From positions 1 to 41,084 of IMG/VR virus record IMGVR_UViG_3300025326_000093: a stretch of DNA of 41,084 nt. The stretch is one strand, 5' to 3'. The DNA is from a virus. The position numbers and the translations under genes were made by a program. Positions within the stretch are counted from its first letter, which is position 1. Every line of letters begins with the position of its first letter. This document shows positions 6,099 to 13,477 of the stretch, piece after piece. The notes under the pieces are model-generated. The model saw only the letters and a list, made by a program, of their open reading frames with translations. It had not been told where the DNA came from and did not search any database.

Positions 6099-7187
6099 AT
6101 GCAACTCGTCATCGCGAAAACCGATCTCGTCCCACTCCTCGCCGCCGCAGCTTCCGCAGCCGCGCCCAAGTCACCGATGCTCGGGCACACCATGGTGTCG
6201 CTCGACGCTGCAGACGGCAGCCTACGCGTCCGCGCTTCGGACAGCTACGTCGGCATCAGCTCGAGCACCACGTGCGCCGTCAAGTCGCCAGGTGCCTGCG
6301 CCGTTGATGCGCGCCGAGTCTTCGACTCCGCGAAGGCGCTGCCTGCTGGCGATGTCCAGATCAAGGCCACCGCTGATCATCTCGAGCTCCGCTCTGGGAA
6401 ATCCGCGAAGTTCAAGATTCCGACCTTCCCCGCCGACGACCTCGCCCCGCCCCCCGCGCTCGACGATGCCAAAGCAGTGGCGTCCGTGCCCGCCTCAGAC
6501 CTGCTGAGGGCGCTACGGTCCGGCTCCTACGCCCGGGACAGTGATGACAGCCGCGGCATGTCAGGCACGCTCTTGGACGCCCGAGCGGGCGAGCTGCGCG
6601 TCGTTGGATGCTGCAGTTCTCGCATGGCCGTCGCCACCATCGTCGTCGAGTGCGCGGGGTCGCAGTTGGTTCTTCCGAGTCGCGGGCTGGGCGAGTTGAT
6701 GAAGCTTTGCGAGGCCCACTCGGAGGATCCCGTCGCGATCTCGTACTACGGCTCCATGGCCGTATTCACCGCCAGCACGACGACGCTGTGGACTCGTCTC
6801 CAGGACGACAAGTTCGTCGCCTACCAGCGAATCCTCGAGTCGCTCAAGGCCGTGCACACCGTGCACGTGCTGCGTGACGCGTTCCTGGACGTGGTCAAGC
6901 GCGTGTCGGTCGCCTGCGCGCGTGAAAAGACTGGTAGCTCGGCAACGCTCGCATTCGCGGACGGAGAACTCAGGCTGTCGGCGGTCTCTGTCACGGGCGA
7001 GGCCAGCGACGCGCTCGAATGCGACGCGGACTTCGCGGGCGTCATGGATCTCGACCCGGACCTGCTGTCAGCGGCGATTGCTGCGGCTGGCGAGGACGAA
7101 CTGACGGTTCTGTTCAGCGATGATTCGTCGCCGCTGACGATCCGGTGTGCGGGCTATTTGGCCGTCGTAATGGGCAGGCGCAGGTAA
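6099..7187 (+). CDS. dnaN: DNA polymerase III beta sliding clamp
   Basis: A 362-residue protein matching bacterial beta clamps in length and layout. The first domain opens MQLVIAKTDLVPLLAAAASA, followed by LRVRASDSYVGIS where the host clamp reads ATD-type motifs. The second domain has DARAGELRVVGCCSSRMAVA, matching the conserved TDGHRLA strand. The third domain holds the loading and polymerase-binding surface and ends DDSSPLTIRCAGYLAVVMGRRR, like the PxR(M/L)P C-terminus but altered. Clamps encircle DNA and tether polymerase. GGAAGGAG lies before the ATG. No polymerase or clamp loader is present, so host Pol III would be the partner. Confidence 0.88.
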   Translation: MQLVIAKTDLVPLLAAAASAAAPKSPMLGHTMVSLDAADGSLRVRASDSYVGISSSTTCAVKSPGACAVDARRVFDSAKALPAGDVQIKATADHLELRSGKSAKFKIPTFPADDLAPPPALDDAKAVASVPASDLLRALRSGSYARDSDDSRGMSGTLLDARAGELRVVGCCSSRMAVATIVVECAGSQLVLPSRGLGELMKLCEAHSEDPVAISYYGSMAVFTASTTTLWTRLQDDKFVAYQRILESLKAVHTVHVLRDAFLDVVKRVSVACAREKTGSSATLAFADGELRLSAVSVTGEASDALECDADFAGVMDLDPDLLSAAIAAAGEDELTVLFSDDSSPLTIRCAGYLAVVMGRRR

Positions 7188-7444
7188 TGGACGTCCGCGC
7201 CAGCAACGCCATCGCCGCCGACCCCGAGCGACTGGGCAAGCGCCTGCGTGAGCTGCGCCGCGGCGCTGGTCTTACTCAGCTTCAGGTAGCGCGCGAGATG
7301 GGAACGTCCAGGGGCGCCCTGGCCAAGATCGAGAATGGCTGGACGCTGCCTGGATTGGACACGCTCGGCAGGTTTTGCACGGCGGTCGGCGTGCGCGTGT
7401 CGGATGTGTTGGTTGGGGCGGGCGCGAAAGGGGACGTTTTCTAA
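7187..7444 (+). CDS. XRE-family helix-turn-helix regulator
   Basis: An 85-residue protein that is almost entirely one XRE/Cro-C1 domain: LGKRLRELRRGAGLTQLQVA, then REMGTSRGALAKIENG with the recognition helix, then PGLDTLGRFCTAVGVRVSDVL. The ATG overlaps the clamp TAA by one base. It is distinct from the YdaS-like protein at 854, so the phage has at least two small DNA-binding regulators. Its position between clamp and replication initiator suggests control of replication or of a later switch. It is one candidate to act at the repeated late-promoter element, but there is no direct evidence. Confidence 0.85.
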   Translation: MDVRASNAIAADPERLGKRLRELRRGAGLTQLQVAREMGTSRGALAKIENGWTLPGLDTLGRFCTAVGVRVSDVLVGAGAKGDVF

Positions 7445-8250
7445 TGTGGTTCAAGGTCGACGACGGGTTCCCGGAGCACCCGAAGCTCGAAGAGCTCGAG
7501 CATGAACCAAGGCTCTACATGGCTGCCATCACCGTGTGGACGATCATGGGTGCAGACTGCGCGCGACGTCTCACGGACGGCTTTGTCAGCCATGCCAGGC
7601 TAGACAAGGTGCTCTTTAGGATCGGCAAGGCGGCGCGCGATGGCGCCCGGGCCCTTGTCAGCTGTGGACTTTGGGTCGAGGTAGAGGGCGGTTGGTCGTA
7701 TCACGACTGGCACGACTACCAACCCACGAAGTCGGATGTAGGCGCGTCGAGGAGGACAAAAGCAGAACGCCAGAGACGCTGGCGTAGCAAGCATGTAGAC
7801 GCGTCTACAGACGCGTCTACTAACGCAGCTACGACAACGTCGCGAGACGCTGGTGAGGCCTCGCGCACGCGTAGCGCGTATCCCGACCCGACCCGACCCG
7901 ACCCGGATCCCCCTGTAGTCCCCCAACCCGAGTCCGGGGTGCACGAGGTCCCACGGCCAGACGACTCGCTGGCCCGAGCTCGGAGGTACTACTCCGAGCT
8001 GCTCGAGGACCTGAGCACGTTCCCCACGTGGACCGCGCCGGCCGTGGCAAACGCGAAGTCGCTGGCGGTCTGGGCAGACAAGCACGCAGACCCAGCGCTG
8101 GCGCTCAGAGCCGCTTTCCTGGGCTTCCGACACGACCCGTGGGCAAAGACCAAGGGGTACCCCATCGGGGCGCTCGCGAACGGCGCGCAGAAGTACCACG
8201 CGGTTGGAGCCGACCTGCTCGAGCAGACCCGCGACGAGGTCGCCCAATGA
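7444..8250 (+). CDS. DnaD-like replication initiator/replisome organiser
   Basis: A 268-residue protein. Its N-terminus (MWFKVDDGFPEHPKLEELE) is typical of the winged-helix domain of phage replisome organisers. A charged segment (RRTKAERQRRWRSKH) and a low-complexity linker rich in Asp, Pro, Arg, Ser and Thr (about 115-170) lead to a C-terminal helical domain (SLARARRYYSELLEDL, then FLGFRHDPWAKTKGYPIGAL). The family binds origin DNA and helps load the DnaB-type helicase, which is encoded immediately downstream with a 4-bp overlap. The linker is encoded by simple DNA repeats at 7798-7825 and 7884-7908, which could also be the origin or a slippage-prone tract. Confidence 0.78.
   Translation: MWFKVDDGFPEHPKLEELEHEPRLYMAAITVWTIMGADCARRLTDGFVSHARLDKVLFRIGKAARDGARALVSCGLWVEVEGGWSYHDWHDYQPTKSDVGASRRTKAERQRRWRSKHVDASTDASTNAATTTSRDAGEASRTRSAYPDPTRPDPDPPVVPQPESGVHEVPRPDDSLARARRYYSELLEDLSTFPTWTAPAVANAKSLAVWADKHADPALALRAAFLGFRHDPWAKTKGYPIGALANGAQKYHAVGADLLEQTRDEVAQ
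7798..7908 (+). repeat. simple repeats inside the initiator gene
   Basis: Two short tandem tracts lie in the linker-coding part of the initiator gene: ACGCGTCTAC repeated with a CAG or TAA step at about 7799-7823, and a CCCGA pentamer repeated about five times at 7884-7908. They encode Ala-Ser-Thr-Asp and Pro-Asp-Pro-Thr-Arg runs. Such repeats in a replication gene can be iteron-like initiator sites or slippage products. Confidence 0.6.
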
Positions 8251-9578
8251 GCCGGCTGGCGCTCTCCCCGCTGTTCGACCCTGAGCAAGAACGCTCCGCG
8301 ATCTCGGTGCTGCTGCGGGACTACGGACGCTTCCTGGCTCTCGGGCTCACCGAGCGGCACTTCACCGTGGCCCAACACGTCGCGGTCATCCAAGCGGCCG
8401 ACAGGCTCGCTGACTCCGGGGCGGCGGTCACGTTCGAAGCCCTGGCGCTCGAACTGCAGCGCGCCGGCATGGACCGGCTGATTGGTGGCCAGGAAGGCAT
8501 CCTGGAGCTCCGCAGAGGCGCTCCGGGCACCGTGCTCGACGTCCAGCGCCTGCGGAAGCTCACGAGCCTCAGGGCGGTCCGTGAGGCGCTCGTGGAGGGC
8601 GCTGAGCTCGCGGGCCGAGAGGACCTGCAGGGCGCACTTGCCAAGCTCGACGGCGCCATGACGCTCGGCAAGCTGGACTCGACCGTGCTCGGCCTGCGGC
8701 AGCTGTGCGAACTCGCGCTCGAGCAAGGGAGCAGCGAGCTGCAGGCCCGCAAGCGAATCATCTACCCGGGCTCCGAAGCGCTCGAGGAGGTTTTGACAGG
8801 CTTCCGACCCGGCGGCATGTACGTGCTCGGCGCGCTTTCGAACGTTGGCAAGAGCATGATCGCTCAGACTTGGGCGCTGAACTGCGTGCGCCATGGGCTG
8901 GTGGTCGGATGGGTGTCGCTCGAGGATCCCATCCTGACCACCGGCTCACGAGCGCTCGGAATGCTCGCCAACGTCGAGCCACAGCGAATCGAGACCGGAG
9001 CGGCTCTCAGCACCAGCGAAGAGCGCATGCGGCTGGAGCGTGGTCACGGCCAGGCCATGGAGTTCGACGGTCGGTTCTTGTACACCGACTTGACCGGGCA
9101 AACGGAGCTCGACGTTTGCGCGGCCATGAGCGTGATGGCGGCACGCGGGGCGAAGCTGGTCATCGTGGACTACGTCGGCGTCATCACGTCGAGCAAGGAC
9201 CAGCAGGACCGACGCAACGAAGTCCGGTACGTGGCAATCAGGCTCAAAGCTCAGGCGAAGCGGCTTGGTATCGCGCTACTACTGATCTCTCAGCTCACCA
9301 TGCCGCGCGACGACGTCGGAGTGGCCCGCGAGCCGAGCAAGTACAGCCTGCGCGAATCAGGCGACCTTACCAATGCTGCCGAGGCGATCATCCTTGCGTG
9401 GCGGCTGGAAGAGTCTGACAACGCAGAAATCAATCTGGTAATGTCTAAGGGCAAAAGCGGTGGCGTCGGAAAGCACTGGACGATGCAGCGGGACGAGTCC
9501 ACTCAGCAGCTTGTGGAGACGTCGAGACCGCAGTACAGAAAAAAGCAGAAGCCTGCAGTACGAGGGTTCAGCTCATGA
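8247..9578 (+). CDS. dnaB: DnaB-family replicative helicase
   Basis: A 443-residue hexameric replicative helicase. An N-terminal helical domain (about 1-150, LLRDYGRFLALGLTERHFT) precedes the RecA-like ATPase. Walker A is GALSNVGKS (195-203), the S-LED strand is at 224-227, Walker B is LVIVDY (304-309) and the sensor-like ISQL is at 347-350, followed by a region with SGDLTNAAE as in DnaB. The length is slightly short of bacterial DnaB. The start at 8247 overlaps the initiator stop by 4 bp; the frame stays open upstream to 8028 but that part only shadows the initiator gene. It unwinds DNA ahead of a polymerase that must come from the host. Confidence 0.92.
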   Translation: MSRLALSPLFDPEQERSAISVLLRDYGRFLALGLTERHFTVAQHVAVIQAADRLADSGAAVTFEALALELQRAGMDRLIGGQEGILELRRGAPGTVLDVQRLRKLTSLRAVREALVEGAELAGREDLQGALAKLDGAMTLGKLDSTVLGLRQLCELALEQGSSELQARKRIIYPGSEALEEVLTGFRPGGMYVLGALSNVGKSMIAQTWALNCVRHGLVVGWVSLEDPILTTGSRALGMLANVEPQRIETGAALSTSEERMRLERGHGQAMEFDGRFLYTDLTGQTELDVCAAMSVMAARGAKLVIVDYVGVITSSKDQQDRRNEVRYVAIRLKAQAKRLGIALLLISQLTMPRDDVGVAREPSKYSLRESGDLTNAAEAIILAWRLEESDNAEINLVMSKGKSGGVGKHWTMQRDESTQQLVETSRPQYRKKQKPAVRGFSS

Positions 9579-9853
9579 AGTTCGAGAGCGTTCAGGAAGC
9601 AATCGTGGCGCTGCGTGAGAGGCGCCCGTTCGATTGGTCCTACTACGAGAGGTCGGCAGAGGTGGTAGTGAAGGCCGGCCTGCATTGCCGTGGCGAGCAG
9701 GTGTATTCAGACCTAGACGATGCGCTGGGAGACTGGCGAGCAGAGTACGAATGCGACGTGAGGCAGATGGCTGAGCACATCATGGAGCTCGGCGGAAACG
9801 TCGACGACGCTGTGGTTGATGGTCTGTTCGTATGGGCTGAGGCCGCCCGATGA
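9575..9853 (+). CDS. hypothetical acidic protein, 92 aa
   Basis: A 92-residue protein with no recognised domain. It has an N-terminal helix (FESVQEAIVALRERRPFDW), aromatic residues in WSYYERSAEVVVKAG, and acidic segments (YSDLDDALGDWRAEYE) that suggest a compact helical fold. It is joined to the helicase gene and to the following gene by 4-bp overlaps, so it is probably co-expressed with the replication genes. No function can be given. Confidence 0.65.
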   Translation: MKFESVQEAIVALRERRPFDWSYYERSAEVVVKAGLHCRGEQVYSDLDDALGDWRAEYECDVRQMAEHIMELGGNVDDAVVDGLFVWAEAAR

Positions 9854-10038
9854 TCCGCTCACTTCTAACCCGCCTCGCCCTCCGCATCCTCCGCGGCACG
9901 CCGCACGACCCCGAGCTCTTACGCGCCGGTCTGGTGGCCGCGCAGCTGCGCGCGATGAATCTCGAGGAGCAGCTGCTCCGTGAGCGCGCGACGAATCGGG
10001 CGTGGCAGTTCTTTGCGGTCGACTCGAGGAGGCACTGA
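9850..10038 (+). CDS. hypothetical basic helical protein, 62 aa
   Basis: A 62-residue protein with an amphipathic basic N-terminus (MIRSLLTRLALRILRG) that could associate with membranes or nucleic acid, and a second helix (GLVAAQLRAMNLEEQLLRER). The closing RATNRAWQFFAVDS resembles a segment of the leftward protein at 50-394, which also begins MIRxLLTxL. The two may be diverged copies. It has ATGA overlaps with both neighbours. The role is unknown. Confidence 0.6.
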   Translation: MIRSLLTRLALRILRGTPHDPELLRAGLVAAQLRAMNLEEQLLRERATNRAWQFFAVDSRRH

Positions 10039-10289
10039 TGGGCGAAGCGGAAAACATGGCCTTCCTGCCCGCCACCGTATCGGCCGGCATGTTCCCCGCC
10101 GAGCGCGTTGTCACGGTCGAGCATCTGGACGGCGTGTCCAGCTGGTTCGTGCCTGACCACTACGTCAGCTTCGACGGCGCTTCGGTACGAGTGCGCCGGC
10201 TTCATGTCGGGCTGACGTGGGAGCTGCTGGGCGTGCCGAGTCTGGACGGTAATACGGCGATCGTGGTGCGAAGAGGATTGGCGAGATGA
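10038..10289 (+). CDS. hypothetical beta-rich protein, 83 aa
   Basis: A protein of 83 residues starting MGEAENMAFLPATVSAGMF. Alternating hydrophobic residues (ERVVTVEHLDGVSSWFV, ASVRVRRLHV, TAIVVRRG) suggest a small beta barrel or sheet. The ATG shares one base with the previous stop. An ATG at 10002 would extend it over the previous gene and is unlikely. There is no family match that I recognise. Confidence 0.65.
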   Translation: MGEAENMAFLPATVSAGMFPAERVVTVEHLDGVSSWFVPDHYVSFDGASVRVRRLHVGLTWELLGVPSLDGNTAIVVRRGLAR

Positions 10290-10525
10290 CCACCACAGAC
10301 GATAGCGACAAACGGCTCCACCCCGACCCGATCGTGCGCTGCGCTTACTACGTCAAGCGCACAGAAGCCGCAGAGATCAAGCTGGCAGTGCTGCGCGCTG
10401 GCATCGAGTCGCTGGCGGCGCGGTGGGAGGAAGACTCGCGCAGCACAGCCGACCTGAACAGCGCTGGTAGCGAGATGAGGCGCTGCGCTCGTCAGGCGCG
10501 GAAGCTGCTCGGAGGCGAGACGTGA
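10286..10525 (+). CDS. hypothetical helical protein, 79 aa
   Basis: A 79-residue mostly helical protein (AYYVKRTEAAEIKLAVLRAG, then SEMRRCARQARKLLGGE). The polar N-terminus TTTDDSDKRLHPDP is likely disordered. It is chained to its neighbours by 4-bp overlaps and lies just before the DUF1064 nuclease gene. No recognisable domain. Confidence 0.6.
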   Translation: MTTTDDSDKRLHPDPIVRCAYYVKRTEAAEIKLAVLRAGIESLAARWEEDSRSTADLNSAGSEMRRCARQARKLLGGET

Positions 10526-10836
10526 GACCGTTCAAGCCAGTCAACAAGTATCGAGCCCGCCGCACGCGCGGGTACAGCAGCAAGCGTGAAGCTCAGTACG
10601 CAGACACGCTTGTGCTGCGGAAGCAGGCGGGCGAGGTGCTCGACTGGCTCGAGCAAGTAACGATCAAACTGCCAGGCGGAAACAAGTACGTCTGCGACTT
10701 CGTCGTGTTCGAAGCGACCGGCGCAACCAGGTTCGTGGAGATCAAAGGAGTCGAGACCGAGCAGTGGACCATCAAGGTGCGCGCGCTCGAAGCGGCGCGG
10801 CCGTGGATTTTCGAGCGATTGGAGATTCTCAAATGA
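10522..10836 (+). CDS. DUF1064 restriction-endonuclease-fold protein
   Basis: A 104-residue protein of the DUF1064 family, small phage nucleases with the restriction-endonuclease fold. The hallmarks are an opening NKYRARRTRGYSSKREAQYA with catalytic-type Glu23, a strand YVCDFVVFE with Asp59, and FVEIKGVETEQW with the Glu73-x-Lys75 pair. The family is often found near replication and recombination genes and is thought to cleave branched or foreign DNA, though the substrate is not established. The GTG start overlaps the upstream stop by 4 bp. All three acidic/lysine positions appear intact. Confidence 0.82.
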   Translation: MRPFKPVNKYRARRTRGYSSKREAQYADTLVLRKQAGEVLDWLEQVTIKLPGGNKYVCDFVVFEATGATRFVEIKGVETEQWTIKVRALEAARPWIFERLEILK

Positions 10837-11054
10837 CCGAAGAGAAGAAACGCGCGCGCAGTCCTAACAAAACCATGGAGCAGATGCTGCAAGCCAAGCT
10901 CGACGCCGTGATTAGACGGCGCCTCACCGCGCAAAATCGGGCCACAGCCGCGCAAATAGAGGAGCGCGATTTGCGGGCGCAGTCGGACAAACTGCGACGC
11001 GCTATCGACGCGCTCGATGCGCTGGCTGGTGATGGCGGGGAGACTTCGCCGTGA
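10833..11054 (+). CDS. hypothetical coiled-coil protein, 73 aa
   Basis: A highly charged 73-residue protein. A basic N-terminus (TEEKKRARSPNKT) leads into one long predicted helix (RRLTAQNRATAAQIEERDLR, then LRRAIDALDALAG), so a coiled-coil dimer is likely. ATGA overlap upstream and GTGA overlap downstream. The role is unknown; DNA binding through the basic part is possible. Confidence 0.6.
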   Translation: MTEEKKRARSPNKTMEQMLQAKLDAVIRRRLTAQNRATAAQIEERDLRAQSDKLRRAIDALDALAGDGGETSP

Positions 11055-11419
11055 CCCGCGGCGTATTTGCAGCGGTCGAGAAGGCTCTGTCTGGACACCT
11101 CAGCATCGGGCCCGTTACGCTGTATGGCGCCAACGCGATGCACTGGGGGGTCACCATCAGCACGCGCAGGTGGGGATACGTCTGCTTCCGGCTGCCGTTG
11201 CCCTGCTTCGGCAAGTGGTGGCCGCTCTACTTCTACGCTTCTCCGAATGCCACGCCATGGGCCTCTACCTATTCGGTCGGAGGCGGGCACAGCAAGCTCG
11301 CTTCGCTGGAGCGCAGCCTTCAAGCCGAGTCCAGGCGTCGAGCGTTCGGGCACGGCTTCTGCGTCAGCCAGAACGCCGAGGAGCTGCAGCGGATCAACCA
11401 ACAGGCCAGGTACTCGTGA
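11051..11419 (+). CDS. hypothetical protein, 122 aa, aromatic-rich
   Basis: A 122-residue protein starting at a GTG that overlaps the previous stop. The middle is beta-rich and strongly aromatic (GVTISTRRWGYVCFRLPL, then WWPLYFYASPNATPW), and the C-terminus is helical. The text resembles a small enzyme or binding domain but I do not recognise the family. Its opening MTRGVFAAVEKA is echoed by the 21-codon frame that follows, suggesting a partial duplication. Confidence 0.6.
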   Translation: MTRGVFAAVEKALSGHLSIGPVTLYGANAMHWGVTISTRRWGYVCFRLPLPCFGKWWPLYFYASPNATPWASTYSVGGGHSKLASLERSLQAESRRRAFGHGFCVSQNAEELQRINQQARYS

Positions 11420-11481
11420 CCCGCGGTCAACACCAACTGCTCGCCGCGGTCGAGAGGGCGGCGCCGGTGATCGCGCCATGA
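11416..11481 (+). CDS. possible 21-aa peptide
   Basis: A GTG-initiated frame of 21 residues, MTRGQHQLLAAVERAAPVIA plus P, that overlaps both neighbours by 4 bp. Its start resembles that of the gene just upstream (MTRGVFAAVEKA), so it may be a duplicated remnant that keeps ribosomes moving to the next gene. Too short to be sure it yields a working protein. Confidence 0.3.
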   Translation: MTRGQHQLLAAVERAAPVIAP

Positions 11482-11666
11482 CCCGCAACCTAGAGCTGTC
11501 TGCGATGCAGGTCTGCACGCGGCTGAGCGCGCGGCTCTCTAAGACGGCCTGCGCAGCTCGGTGGAGAAAGGCTGCCGCTATGCGGCCGGGAGCCATCGCA
11601 GATAGCTGCTGCAATTGCCGCGGTTGCCCGATCGGCGATCGCAATGCGGCGGAGCCGCCGCCATGA
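11478..11666 (+). CDS. small Cys-rich phage protein with CPIG motif
   Basis: A 62-residue protein with a helix (MQVCTRLSARLSKTACAARW) and a Cys cluster at about residues 44-50 reading SCCNCRGCPIGD, which suggests a bound zinc ion. Small phage proteins with the same plan (an ALSxxACARRW-like helix followed by CxxCPIG) occur in accessory regions of other phages, as far as I recall. The biochemical role is not known. The ATG overlaps the preceding stop by 4 bp. Confidence 0.6.
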   Translation: MTRNLELSAMQVCTRLSARLSKTACAARWRKAAAMRPGAIADSCCNCRGCPIGDRNAAEPPP

Positions 11667-11878
11667 CCGCCTGCAAGTTGCTATCGCAGATGACCGACGC
11701 GGAGCTCGAAGCTGAGGCGGTCTACCTGGAATCTACGAAGGCGAGGGCTGATTACGCCTCCCACGGCCAAATTCTTGGACTGCTAGCGTGGGAGGCGGAA
11801 TCCGCTGGGATGCAATCACGGCTGGACAGTAAGCGGCTGGTTCTAGAGGAGATCGCGCGGCGGCGCGGCAAAGGCTAG
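11663..11878 (+). CDS. hypothetical helical protein, 71 aa
   Basis: A 71-residue acidic, helical protein beginning MTACKLLSQMTDAELEAEAV. The ATG at 11663 overlaps the previous stop; an earlier in-frame ATG at 11615 would lie inside the Cys-rich gene and is less likely. The C-terminal helix is basic (EEIARRRGKG). It resembles short helical adaptor-like proteins but matches no family I know. It ends 2 nt before the next ATG. Confidence 0.6.
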   Translation: MTACKLLSQMTDAELEAEAVYLESTKARADYASHGQILGLLAWEAESAGMQSRLDSKRLVLEEIARRRGKG

Positions 11879-11880
11879 CG

Positions 11881-12312
11881 ATGACCCTGCGCGTCGAGCC
11901 ACGCTGCCCGCAGCTACGATTGGTCCCGGCCGAGCCGGCGCTGCCGACGCGCGTGTCGTACTGGCGCATCGGGCTCGAGCTTCGCCGTCTGGACGGCCGC
12001 GGGCAATCGCGCGAGCAGCAGGCCGAGCAGGCGCGGCAACTGTCGCGCGAGGGGCGGCAGGCGGTCAGCAGGGCGCTGACGTCGCTGTACCTGGCGGCGC
12101 TGCGCATCATGCCGGACCAGGCGGACGAGATCCTGCTGGCGGTCGTGCTGTCGGGGATGCCGACGGGCGACGGCTTGTCGGCTGGGTCGCAGCGCGCGCG
12201 GTGGGTGCAGTCGCTACCGGGCTGGACGAAACGGGTTCTGCAGCGCCGCTGGGAAGCGAGCGGGCAGCTCGCAAAGCGCCCACCGCCGACGCTCGATCTA
12301 GGATGCCGATAG
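11881..12312 (+). CDS. hypothetical protein, 143 aa
   Basis: A 143-residue Arg- and Gln-rich protein. A helix with RGQSREQQAEQARQLSREGR leads into SRALTSLYLAALRIMPDQAD, and the C-terminal third carries two Trp residues (RWVQSLPGWTKRVLQRRW). The composition suggests a nucleic-acid-binding or packaging-associated helical protein, but no family is recognised. It begins two bases after the previous stop with no strong Shine-Dalgarno sequence, so translation may be coupled. Confidence 0.6.
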   Translation: MTLRVEPRCPQLRLVPAEPALPTRVSYWRIGLELRRLDGRGQSREQQAEQARQLSREGRQAVSRALTSLYLAALRIMPDQADEILLAVVLSGMPTGDGLSAGSQRARWVQSLPGWTKRVLQRRWEASGQLAKRPPPTLDLGCR

Positions 12313-12317
12313 AAGCC

Positions 12318-12842
12318 ATGGCGCACAGAAGAAACGCTCCGTTTGCGATCGCAATCAGCTCCGCCGTGCCAGCAGCCAGCGAGAAGAACCTCCTGCTCGG
12401 CAGCTGGCGGCACAGCCTTCAGGATTCGCCCTTCGGTGGCAGCATGCCGGCGCGGGCGTTCTCTGCGTGGTTCGAGGAAATATGCGATTTCTATCTCGAC
12501 CTCGAGAGCGACGATGTGCGGCTGCCGCGCGGCGTCACGCTGTTGACGATTCGGATGGCCGAACGGGCGAGCTTCATCGCCGGATGGCTCTTGCTTGATC
12601 GTGGCGTGCCGGGCGTGACGGCGCTCGTGTACTGCTACTGCAAGAAAGCGAGTCAGCTTAGGAATTGCGGCCTTGCGAGTCTGCTAATCAGCAGCGCGCT
12701 CGACATGGCAGGAGACGACGAAGTCGTCCACTGCCTTAGCGGTCCTAGGGAATGGCAGAAGGCGAAGATCGACGCTTATGGCTTCCCCTACCGCAGCATC
12801 GAAGACTTCCTGCGCGCAGACAGAAACGCGGAGGCGGCGTGA
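12318..12842 (+). CDS. GNAT-like acetyltransferase-related protein
   Basis: A 174-residue protein (179 from the in-frame ATG at 12303). The N-terminal third has FYLDLESDDVRL. A central part reads like the acetyl-CoA-binding region of the GNAT fold: a strand FIAGWLLLDRG, then VTALVYCYCKKASQLRNCGL in which QLRNCGLASLLI stands for the R/Q-x-x-G-x-G/A pyrophosphate loop. Proteins of this type are common just upstream of terminase genes in podovirus genomes. Because the loop is degenerate (RNCG), catalysis is uncertain. The stop overlaps the GTG of the next gene. Confidence 0.6.
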   Translation: MAHRRNAPFAIAISSAVPAASEKNLLLGSWRHSLQDSPFGGSMPARAFSAWFEEICDFYLDLESDDVRLPRGVTLLTIRMAERASFIAGWLLLDRGVPGVTALVYCYCKKASQLRNCGLASLLISSALDMAGDDEVVHCLSGPREWQKAKIDAYGFPYRSIEDFLRADRNAEAA

Positions 12843-13087
12843 TTTTGAAGCTGGTCGAGTTCGTGCACAACGTGCAGCTGCCTGGTGCCACGCCAGGCGA
12901 CATTCGTTGGAACACGACGCTCGTTAGTGAGCTGTACGAGCTCACCAAGAGCGGCGACGTCGTGCACGCGATGGAACGGTCGACAGGCAAGCGGCTGAGC
13001 TATCCGTGGCAATCGGTGAGGTTCGCTGAGTTCGGAGACGAGGCCACTGAGCCGGCTGATCCGGCCAACCGAGAGACAGCGAGGTAG
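12839..13087 (+). CDS. hypothetical protein, 82 aa
   Basis: An 82-residue protein with a GTG start overlapping the previous stop. It begins MILKLVEFVHNVQLPG and includes a helix VSELYELTKSGDVVHAMER and a polar tail. The pattern recalls small phage proteins that carry a beta sheet with VQLPGAxxxDIRWN; I have no firm family. The frame stays open upstream to 12752 but only across the GNAT-like gene. Its location before the packaging genes suggests late-early expression. Confidence 0.6.
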   Translation: MILKLVEFVHNVQLPGATPGDIRWNTTLVSELYELTKSGDVVHAMERSTGKRLSYPWQSVRFAEFGDEATEPADPANRETAR

Positions 13088-13091
13088 CCGC

Positions 13092-13466
13092 TTGGGAAAC
13101 GGAGTGGAGCTGCCAGAGGGGCTCGTCAAGAAGGCAGCCCAGCAGATGCTGAACGCGGGCGATCTGTCTGGTCGCATTCGCGACGTCGACGGCGTGCGTG
13201 AAGATACGTCGCGCAAAGAGATCTGGGTTCTCTGCTGGCAGATCAGCGGCAAGCGGTGGAAGGCGACCACGGTCGAGCCGATCACGATTCACGGGACGGT
13301 GACGTGCTACGGCCACTCGGAAGCAGCCGCGTGCGGTTCCGAGATGCGCATGGCTCTGATTCGCGCGCTCGTGCAGGGCGGCATTCATAACACCGAGGCC
13401 GAGGCACAGGCGTACGTGCTCCATCGCGTCGACTTGCGGGTCGCGCACGTGGACAGGTTGAAGTGA
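13092..13466 (+). CDS. hypothetical protein, 124 aa
   Basis: A 124-residue protein from a TTG start; no ATG or GTG fits the beginning better. Helical N-terminus (PEGLVKKAAQQMLNAGDL), a beta-rich middle (KEIWVLCWQISGKRWKATT, then TIHGTVTCYG) and a helix with EMRMALIRALVQGG. No domain is recognised. The coding sense is clear from composition, while the exact start is uncertain. Its last bases overlap a GTG of the next frame. Confidence 0.6.
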   Translation: MGNGVELPEGLVKKAAQQMLNAGDLSGRIRDVDGVREDTSRKEIWVLCWQISGKRWKATTVEPITIHGTVTCYGHSEAAACGSEMRMALIRALVQGGIHNTEAEAQAYVLHRVDLRVAHVDRLK

Positions 13467-13477
13467 GGAGCGAAAGC

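Noticed and set aside
7884-7908. Pentamer tract as a CRISPR-like or recombination site
   Set aside because: It is in frame, encodes the Pro-Asp-rich linker of the initiator, and such linkers are common; kept only as a possible origin.
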